This document shows, one piece after another, positions 7,339 through 13,144 of a stretch of 13,144 nucleotides of DNA. Every line of letters begins with the position of its first letter. Position 1 is the stretch's first letter. The position numbers were made by a program, and so were the translations under genes. The notes under the pieces were generated by a model. The model worked only from the letters and a program-made list of their open reading frames with translations. It did not search any database and was not told where the DNA came from. This DNA comes from Clostridia bacterium (GTDB taxonomy: Bacteria; Bacillota; Clostridia; Christensenellales; UBA1242), in assembly GCA_017537405.1 (NCBI GenBank), contig JAFYKU010000064.1, positions 1 through 13,144 on the forward strand. Reading direction: 5' to 3'.

Positions 7339-9513
7339 TCAGTATGCCATATCTTTAAAATATTGTAAATATTTATTCAAGCACGAATTACGCTTCTTTG
7401 TAAAAGTATTATTAACCATTTTTTGAATATTTTCCTGTTTCCCAACCAGTATAACCAGTCGCTTAGCCCGCGTTACAGCCGTATACAAAAGATTTCGAGT
7501 CATAATCATATAAGCACCCGAAACCACAGGAATCACAACGGCGTCAAATTCACAACCTTGACTTTTGTGAACGGTAATCGCATAAGACAAAGTCAATGAT
7601 GCCAATTCAGAAGACGGATAAATAGTTACACGCCCATCTTCTAATTCTACAGTAATTTCTTTACTACCCTTGTTAATGGCAACAATTTTCCCGATATCAC
7701 CGTTAAAAATACCCTTACCTTCTTCGTGATTTTTTACCCATTCTTGCTTATAGTTATTAACTGTATGCATCACACGATCACCAACACGGAAAATAGTTTC
7801 ACCATACAAAAATTCATCTTTGTTTTCATCAGCCGGATTAATCACTTCCTGTAAACACTTATTCAAATTAATCACACCTGCCGCACCTAACTTCATTGGT
7901 GCTAAAACCTGCACCTTACTAGTATCAACCCCAAGATATTGTGGTATTCTTGTCGTACACAACCCCAATATGTTGTTTTTTATTAATTCCGGCGTCTCTG
8001 CTCCACTATAAAAGAAATCCGTACTTTGATTATCCAGTAAAGGCATTTCGCCATTATTAATGCGGTGCGCATTAATCGCAATCGTAGCCTTGTCCCCCGT
8101 ACGATATATCTGAGTCAATCGAATTGTCGGCACCACTCCAGATTCAATAATATCCGCCAAAACATTACCCGCCCCCACCGATGGCAACTGGTCACTATCG
8201 CCAATAAAAACCAACTTTGTACCCGATAAAACTTTGCGCAATAATGACGCAGTCAACAAACAATCACACATTGAAACTTCATCTACAATCACCATATCTT
8301 GCGTAATAAAACTATTTTGCGGGTCGTGCGAAAATTTTTCAAGACAACGATGAATCGTCATCGCGGACTGCCCAGTTGTTTCCTCAATACGCTTAGCAGC
8401 CCGCCCAGTCGGAGCCAGCATCTGTGTCGTAACTTCATTTGCATTATTAATGTATAAAATTGCCTTAATAATTGTTGTCTTTCCCGTTCCCGGTCCACCG
8501 GTAATTACAGTCACACCACCGGTTACAGCTTGCCTAATTGCTTGCTTTTGCGTTTCGTGGAATGTAATACCTTGCAATTTTTCATAATGATTAATTAACC
8601 CATCCACATCATCTAGTGGTTTTGTTTCTTGCATTAACAACAATAATTTTTGAGCAATAGCTTTTTCAGCATTAAAAAATCGAATGAGCTGGATTCCCTG
8701 TACACCATCAACATCAACCGCCACAACAACGCGATCAATACATAGTTCATTAATAATGCTGTTAAAAGTTGGTGTTAATTGTTCCATTTTAATTCGCAAC
8801 AAACGACAAACCTTACCAATCAAATCAGGCAAAGTCACATAAGTGTGACCATCAGTTTCCGCACTAACTTTTAAAACATGAACCACCCCAGCGCGCACGC
8901 GGAAAGTCCCATTATAACTTACACCCAACTTCTTTGCCATGTTGTCGGCAGTTGTAAATCCAACACCATCAATTGTTTCAATTAAAATGTACGGATTCTT
9001 CGCCACAGTTGCAATCGTATCCTTACCATACTGTTGATAAATTTTTAAAGACAAATTCAAACTAATCTCAAAACGATATAACCACATCATTACGGACTGC
9101 ATTTCACGCACAGCCATATAATTGGCAGCGATACTTTGTGCACGCTGCGGCGAAATTCCCTTAACTTGAGTTAATTCCGAAGGTCGCGACTCAATCACAG
9201 CAATCGTATCCATGCCAAATTTTTTAACAATTTTACGCGCCGTTGCCGGCCCGACCCCAGGCAACAAACCACCACCTAAAAATGCCAAAAGTTTTTCTTC
9301 GTTATCGGGTGGCATTAACACAATTTCCGTAAAAGCAAATTGTTTGCCGTGCTTGGCATTATTCACAAATTCGCCGATAAATTTATACTCTGCCCCAACC
9401 GAAACCATGGGTGCAACCCCCACTGCGGTCAAGTTATTATCTAACCGTAAAACACGATACCCGGTTTCTTCATTTTCAAAAACTATCGCCGAAACCGTCC
9501 CTTGAATTTCCAT
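7339..9513 (-). CDS. recD2: RecD2-family ATP-dependent DNA helicase (SF1B)
   Basis: 724 residues, typical of stand-alone RecD2. RecD2 is a 5'-to-3' DNA helicase of replication-fork and repair metabolism that works without RecBC. Visible: N-terminal OB-like domain (1-65); helix-hairpin-helix segments around LLPGVGPATARKIV (83-96) and VKGISPQRA (117-125), and IDGVGFTTAD (181-190); Walker A GGPGTGKTT (339-347); Walker B DEVS (411-414); motif III GDSDQLPSVGAGN (438-450); TQIYR (467-471); motif V-like AITVHKSQG (645-653) ; motif VI LLYTAVTRAK (675-684). All key ATPase residues are present, so it should be active. The ATG at 9513 lies 7 nt after a TATAAT, predicting a leaderless mRNA; the ATG at 9520 is out of frame. 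First gene of the recD2-pheS-pheT-DisA-like operon. Confidence 0.95.
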   Translation of the reverse strand: MEIQGTVSAIVFENEETGYRVLRLDNNLTAVGVAPMVSVGAEYKFIGEFVNNAKHGKQFAFTEIVLMPPDNEEKLLAFLGGGLLPGVGPATARKIVKKFGMDTIAVIESRPSELTQVKGISPQRAQSIAANYMAVREMQSVMMWLYRFEISLNLSLKIYQQYGKDTIATVAKNPYILIETIDGVGFTTADNMAKKLGVSYNGTFRVRAGVVHVLKVSAETDGHTYVTLPDLIGKVCRLLRIKMEQLTPTFNSIINELCIDRVVVAVDVDGVQGIQLIRFFNAEKAIAQKLLLLMQETKPLDDVDGLINHYEKLQGITFHETQKQAIRQAVTGGVTVITGGPGTGKTTIIKAILYINNANEVTTQMLAPTGRAAKRIEETTGQSAMTIHRCLEKFSHDPQNSFITQDMVIVDEVSMCDCLLTASLLRKVLSGTKLVFIGDSDQLPSVGAGNVLADIIESGVVPTIRLTQIYRTGDKATIAINAHRINNGEMPLLDNQSTDFFYSGAETPELIKNNILGLCTTRIPQYLGVDTSKVQVLAPMKLGAAGVINLNKCLQEVINPADENKDEFLYGETIFRVGDRVMHTVNNYKQEWVKNHEEGKGIFNGDIGKIVAINKGSKEITVELEDGRVTIYPSSELASLTLSYAITVHKSQGCEFDAVVIPVVSGAYMIMTRNLLYTAVTRAKRLVILVGKQENIQKMVNNTFTKKRNSCLNKYLQYFKDMAY

Positions 9514-9520
9514 CTTTCAT

Positions 9521-9549
9521 ATTATATCGACCTAGCTATTCCTTGGCAA
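9521..9549 (-). promoter_or_regulatory. recD2 operon promoter, predicted leaderless start
   Basis: Minus strand: TTGCCA (9549-9544), a 17-nt spacer, and perfect TATAAT (9526-9521). The recD2 ATG begins 8 nt after the last -10 base, exactly where transcription should start (9514 or 9513). This leaves no room for a Shine-Dalgarno. Confidence 0.75.
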
Positions 9550-9598
9550 ATGATGATTTTTTAATTGGAAAATTTTTTAATTTATTTCTAATAAAACA

Positions 9599-9628
9599 TT
9601 GACTTATATGGCAAAAATTTTTTATAAT
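9599..9628 (+). promoter_or_regulatory. Lipoprotein gene promoter, predicted leaderless start
   Basis: TTGACT (9599-9604), an 18-nt A/T-rich spacer, and TATAAT (9623-9628). The ATG at 9634 begins 6 nt after the -10, at or within a base of the expected transcription start. A second overlapping TATAAT at 9628-9633 directly abuts the ATG. Confidence 0.7.
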
Positions 9629-9633
9629 ATAAT

Positions 9634-10656
9634 ATGAAAAAAAATAAATTCACAAAAGCTAAAAACAATTTTAAAAAAGGGCTTTTGATTGCCGCTACTG
9701 TGGCAGGCATTGGCGCTAACACCGCATTATTTACAGGTTGCCCAAACCCAAATGGCCCCAGTGATCCAAATAAAGATCCAAACAAAAAACCAGGTACAGA
9801 AAAAGATTACAATGAAAAATATGGTACCCCATGCGACAAAGTTTTGGGTAACGGCGAATTTGTGATTCATAACTTTATTGGCGAAGATGATTACCTTAAA
9901 CCAGCAACAATAGCCGAAGATGTCAATTATTATTTAGGCAAAGCCGAAACCTATATGCAAGATAAAATTGACGATTTTGAAAAATCATTAAAAGGTGATG
10001 CTTACACCCAAAATTATTTTAACGATTTTATTGCCGCACAAAGAAGCAACAATTTTAATCGTCTTGGCATAGATACTTCCAAAGCTTATGGTATCGATGA
10101 AACAATTAACGGCATTACCGAACCATGTTTACCAATTTTTGAAGATTTTATCCGTAGTATCGATAACAACCGTGACCGTTGTATTTTTATAGAAGCATGC
10201 CAAGCAATCTTTAATGAAAGTTATAAATATGGTTTGGGTGCATACCGTGACAAAGAAACACCACTGGACGAAAAATATGACGCAACGCGTCAAACGATTC
10301 GCAAATCTTGGAATGCAAAAACCATCAATGCCCCGTACAACATCGACACCGATATTGATGAAAAAAATTGTCAACAAACCACTCAAGAATTATCACGCAT
10401 TGCATCCGCAATCGCAGCCAATAAAGGAATAAAAAAAGAATCCATTCTTTCAATGATTAACCTTGCGTCAACCACTTATTCGTTAGAGGCAATGGACGAC
10501 CGTGCTGCAAGTGATTTAAAACATAGAACATGCAACAGCGCCGCAAAATTAATCATTGATAAAATGGATTCTGTTGCGTATGAATTATATAAAGCCGAAC
10601 AACAAGTACAAAAATCGCGTCAAGTACAAACATCCGATAATACGATGGGGAAATAA
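9634..10656 (+). CDS. Putative lipoprotein, family not recognised
   Basis: 340 residues. The N-terminus is a classic export signal: a long basic region (residues 2-15, many Lys), a hydrophobic core GLLIAATVAGIGANTALF (16-33), then TG-C36. FTGC is a near-consensus lipobox (Phe instead of Leu/Ile/Val at -3), so C36 is probably lipid-modified and the protein anchored on the outer face of the membrane. A Pro/Asn/Asp/Lys linker follows (37-60, PNGPSDPNKDPNKKPG). The rest looks mostly helical and soluble, with scattered Cys (in GTPCDK, EPCLP, DRCIFIEACQ, NCQQ, RTCNS) and a charged C-terminus; I see no catalytic motif. The gene is divergent from recD2, has its own promoter and ends at a strong terminator, so it is probably monocistronic. 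Confidence 0.8.
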   Translation: MKKNKFTKAKNNFKKGLLIAATVAGIGANTALFTGCPNPNGPSDPNKDPNKKPGTEKDYNEKYGTPCDKVLGNGEFVIHNFIGEDDYLKPATIAEDVNYYLGKAETYMQDKIDDFEKSLKGDAYTQNYFNDFIAAQRSNNFNRLGIDTSKAYGIDETINGITEPCLPIFEDFIRSIDNNRDRCIFIEACQAIFNESYKYGLGAYRDKETPLDEKYDATRQTIRKSWNAKTINAPYNIDTDIDEKNCQQTTQELSRIASAIAANKGIKKESILSMINLASTTYSLEAMDDRAASDLKHRTCNSAAKLIIDKMDSVAYELYKAEQQVQKSRQVQTSDNTMGK

Positions 10657-10676
10657 TCAAACTTCATTGATAAACA

Positions 10677-10702
10677 AAAAAAAGGCGTAAACGCCTTTTT
10701 TT
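10677..10702. terminator. Bidirectional terminator between convergent genes
   Basis: GGCG (10684-10687), loop TAAA, CGCC (10692-10695), flanked by an A-run on the left and a T-run on the right, gives a hairpin that works in both directions. The T-run overlaps the stop codon (10703-10701) of the minus-strand gene, so for that gene the hairpin begins immediately after translation ends. Confidence 0.85.
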
Positions 10703-13144
10703 ATTCCCAGCCAACGGCTTTCATAAAGCTACCATCTACTGGCGATAAGGTTCCATCATAATGCGTCCAGAAATTGTGTGCTCGATAAGTGTATTGTACC
10801 TTAACAAACTCATCACCCATCGGACCATCATATTCACTGGTATCACAAATCCAGTTGTATGCCCCATTCCTTGCCCAGAATTTCATATAATTTTTATAAC
10901 CTGCTGAATCTGGGAATTGTGATTTAATGGTTTGGCACGCCCATTTAAAGACATCGTACGGTACATACAATTGGGCATAGGACCTATCATCAGGGATGAT
11001 ACATTTTTGATCTCTAGGTATCTGTGCATAAGTAGGATTTCCATACGGATCAAAACCATTCGGAACTTTTTCATAAATAAATCCAAGATAATATTCGTTT
11101 ATTTTAAATTCATCTAGTTTCAACGCGTACATAGCATCGCCCTTATAATCTTTACTATAAGAATCTAATTTCCCTTCATAATACGCCAATCCATAGCGTT
11201 CTTCCCACTGACGCACATGGTAGGCGGCGTGGGTATGATCTTGACATGCACAAGGATTTACCAATCCACCGCACAAAATATCACATTCTTTTGCATATTT
11301 TGTATCGTGTATAATTTTTTCATTTGCAATTTTATAGAAAACTTCTTTTGAATCTAATTTTTCATCATTACCCAATGTTCTTTCAATATCACTTCTAATT
11401 ATATAATATTCATTATATTCATAACGGTCGTTGACATGGCGTTGGGACTCAATCGGCATTAACTTCTTTTCGAAAATATAATTACCAGACGCATCGGTTT
11501 GATCCCAGCCGTAATATTTGATAATATCATCATTAACATCATCAATTTTACTAGAGTCCGTTGTTGCTTGTGGTAGGTAACGGCGTTCATAACTGGTCAA
11601 TCCATTTTCATCTTTTTTGTATTCACCACTGCTGTCTAATCTTGGGAAGACTGTGGTACTAATTTGGCGTTTTAAAATCGGTGCCGTGATTTCGTATTCT
11701 GGCGTTGTATCGGTAATATTTTTTAAATATTCAATATTGTTTTCGTATTTTTCCATACGCTTCCAAACCGCAAAGGATTCCAGTGATAACCAACCATCGG
11801 TCGCAGTTAAATCGCCTTGGTCAATTTCTTCATTTTCCATGCCAATATCACCACGGTCCATACGATATTTATCACTATACGCGTAAATATTAATCCATTC
11901 ACAATAATCACGGAAAGTAATGTACGGTGTACCGTCTTTATTGAACCAATTGCGGCGGTATTCCACCAAATCCGTGGTACGCGCTTCTGGTGTTACCGTG
12001 GTATAGAAAATCTCTTTGGTAACTTCGGGTGTCAAGACCCATCTTAAATCATCAGCATCAAAACTTGAATCACTAGCCAAATCTTCTTGCATGTAATAAA
12101 TGTAATGGTTGATACGGAAATATTTAGTTTCGGTTTGATCTACTTGGTAAGCAAATTCTTCCGCCCATGCGATGTAATCCGCACTGGAGCAACCCAATTG
12201 GAACATTTGCATGAATGCTACGCGGTCCGAACTGAAGACCATGGCATCAGACAATTCGGTTTCATGTGCAACATTTGGAATAAACATTTCTGAAAGATGG
12301 TTTCCCTTATGATCATAACCAAACGGGTCGTTAAATTCCGAAGTTGACGGCAACATGTCGGTAATTGCGTCCGGATCAACCGACACATCATTCAGATAAC
12401 CAACATCACTTAACTTTTTGAATAATAAGTAGTCGGCATAGGTACTGTACCAAGTACCATTAACATAATGAGCACCCAAAACAATAGAAACATAATCACT
12501 CGGCGTAAATCCTTCGGATTTGAAAGATGCTTTTTCATTATTGTGCCAGTCATCGGCCAATGTATAGCCCGTGTTACGCTCTGTATAATTAGTAGCATAA
12601 CCAAACGCTGCCGGACTGCTGCCGACTGGTAATGATTCTGTCATCGCATGTGTTTTGATTTCTGCAAATTCATATGCCGTGAATCCTTGGTTACGCCACC
12701 ACAACGCCTCTTCCAAGAAATCAGAACAGTTGCCCGATGGATCTTCTTCCACACCACTGGTAATATTAACGCTTTCATTTTGAACAATTTGACGAATAAT
12801 TTTGAAATATGTTTGGTTGCCATTTGTATCAACTTGATAGAATTCTGCATCGTCACTATTTTCTACTTGGTACATTAACAAGATATCGTTGCCAGCTTCA
12901 CGCGAATCCGAACCTTCACCACTAGCAATACCAGCTTTACCAAAAATCTTATTGCCATCACCATCAATATACATTGCTGCGCCTTGGTTTTCTGTTGCAG
13001 CCAAATTGATTTGGGTGTTTGTATTAACAAAATATGCAGAACCGTCACCGTTAACAAATCGTGCACCCTGGTTCATCGCTGGGAAATACCAAACACCTTT
13101 TGGTTCACCTTCCGATGGGTTACCATCCAAATCATTGTCTACAT
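10701..13144 (-). CDS. Large acidic Tyr/Trp-rich repeat protein (5' end beyond right edge)
   Basis: The frame is open from the right edge to TAA at 10703-10701, about 814 residues. TTG at 13130 is not the start, because the codons before it (V-D-N-D) continue the same sequence. Residue numbers below count from that TTG. I do not recognise the family. The sequence is rich in Asp, Glu, Tyr, Trp and Asn, poor in hydrophobic runs, and has no membrane segment, which suits a secreted or surface protein (inference; the N-terminus is missing). It contains short D/N-x-x-G-N/S beta-turn units (NGDGSAYF 27-34, DGDGNKIF 56-63, DTNGNQTYF 101-109, DASGNYIF 546-553, DPYGNPTY 694-701) and a looser G-F/C-S/T-x-x-D/E-Y/F motif (149-155, 207-213, 313-319). 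A Cys/His patch, CDILC...CAC...HTH, lies at 616-634. The C-terminus ends in a Trp/Tyr-rich stretch and AVGWE. Confidence 0.85.
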   Translation of the reverse strand, partial: VDNDLDGNPSEGEPKGVWYFPAMNQGARFVNGDGSAYFVNTNTQINLAATENQGAAMYIDGDGNKIFGKAGIASGEGSDSREAGNDILLMYQVENSDDAEFYQVDTNGNQTYFKIIRQIVQNESVNITSGVEEDPSGNCSDFLEEALWWRNQGFTAYEFAEIKTHAMTESLPVGSSPAAFGYATNYTERNTGYTLADDWHNNEKASFKSEGFTPSDYVSIVLGAHYVNGTWYSTYADYLLFKKLSDVGYLNDVSVDPDAITDMLPSTSEFNDPFGYDHKGNHLSEMFIPNVAHETELSDAMVFSSDRVAFMQMFQLGCSSADYIAWAEEFAYQVDQTETKYFRINHYIYYMQEDLASDSSFDADDLRWVLTPEVTKEIFYTTVTPEARTTDLVEYRRNWFNKDGTPYITFRDYCEWINIYAYSDKYRMDRGDIGMENEEIDQGDLTATDGWLSLESFAVWKRMEKYENNIEYLKNITDTTPEYEITAPILKRQISTTVFPRLDSSGEYKKDENGLTSYERRYLPQATTDSSKIDDVNDDIIKYYGWDQTDASGNYIFEKKLMPIESQRHVNDRYEYNEYYIIRSDIERTLGNDEKLDSKEVFYKIANEKIIHDTKYAKECDILCGGLVNPCACQDHTHAAYHVRQWEERYGLAYYEGKLDSYSKDYKGDAMYALKLDEFKINEYYLGFIYEKVPNGFDPYGNPTYAQIPRDQKCIIPDDRSYAQLYVPYDVFKWACQTIKSQFPDSAGYKNYMKFWARNGAYNWICDTSEYDGPMGDEFVKVQYTYRAHNFWTHYDGTLSPVDGSFMKAVGWE
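12942..13073 (-). repeat. Two NQGA...GDG repeat copies in the large protein
   Basis: Copy 1 (13073-13029) encodes NQGARFVNGDGSAYF and copy 2 (12989-12942) encodes NQGAAMYIDGDGNKIF, 28 residues apart. The nucleotide sequences have diverged much more than the protein motif, so these are old coding repeats kept by selection rather than a recent DNA duplication. A third degenerate copy, DTNGNQTYF, follows at 12830-12804. Confidence 0.6.

Noticed and set aside
9518..9520. ATG 7 nt upstream of the recD2 start as an alternative start
   Set aside because: It is out of frame with recD2 and its frame stops after 14 codons.
9628..9633. Second TATAAT as the working -10 of the lipoprotein gene
   Set aside because: It would put transcription start inside the coding region and gives a 23-nt spacer from TTGACT; the first TATAAT at 9623-9628 fits better.
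13128..13130. TTG as start codon of the large minus-strand gene
   Set aside because: The frame stays open to the window edge and the preceding codons (V-D-N-D-L-D-G-N) read as continuous acidic sequence; no promoter or ribosome site precedes the TTG.
1..13144. CRISPR arrays, insertion sequences, integrases or replication origins
   Set aside because: No regularly spaced direct repeats, transposase or integrase motifs, or DnaA-box clusters were seen on either strand.

Overview
The window is AT-rich, densely coded bacterial DNA using the standard code (TGA is a stop, TGG is Trp). It looks like an uncultured, probably host-associated Bacillota-like bacterium. The hints are a RecD2-type helicase, a PheS with the four-cysteine insert common in Firmicutes, an M14 peptidase with the clostridial-style DLNVNF motif, and an Imm26-type protein of a kind I remember from gut Clostridia and relatives. 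The tmRNA is one-piece, which argues against a typical alphaproteobacterium. The assignment rests on recall, not on a search.

Layout, left to right. Bases 1-975 (-): 3'-truncated gene for an Imm26/HocA-like immunity-type protein with its own -10 box. Bases 1014-1045 (-): intrinsic terminator. Bases 1049-1414 (-): one-piece tmRNA (ssrA) with tag ADNNASSFALAA and an extended -10 promoter. Bases 1494-2990 (+): a gene divergent from ssrA that fuses a compact membrane-dipeptidase-like (M19) domain to an M14 zinc carboxypeptidase domain. Bases 9513-2969 (-): a tightly packed operon, recD2 - pheS - pheT - DisA-N/DACNV-like gene, with a 7-nt gap, an ATGA overlap and a TAGTG overlap at its three junctions. 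Its last gene overlaps the 3' end of the M19-M14 gene by 22 bp. Bases 9634-10656 (+): a putative lipoprotein gene divergent from recD2. Bases 10677-10702: a shared bidirectional terminator. Bases 10701-13144 (-): the C-terminal ~814 residues of a large acidic, Tyr/Trp-rich protein with internal repeats, open at the right edge. No other stretch over 300 bases lacks a gene.

Functionally the window mixes housekeeping (tmRNA ribosome rescue, Phe-tRNA charging, RecD2 DNA repair) with accessory genes: probable peptidoglycan-peptide processing, a degenerate cyclic-nucleotide-synthase-like sensor, an orphan immunity-type protein and two unrecognised probable envelope proteins.

The most distinctive signals are the M19-M14 fusion, the DisA-like protein co-transcribed with pheST, the near-consensus -10 boxes placed so that transcription should begin at the start codon of recD2 and of the lipoprotein gene (leaderless mRNAs), and the repeat-bearing giant protein.
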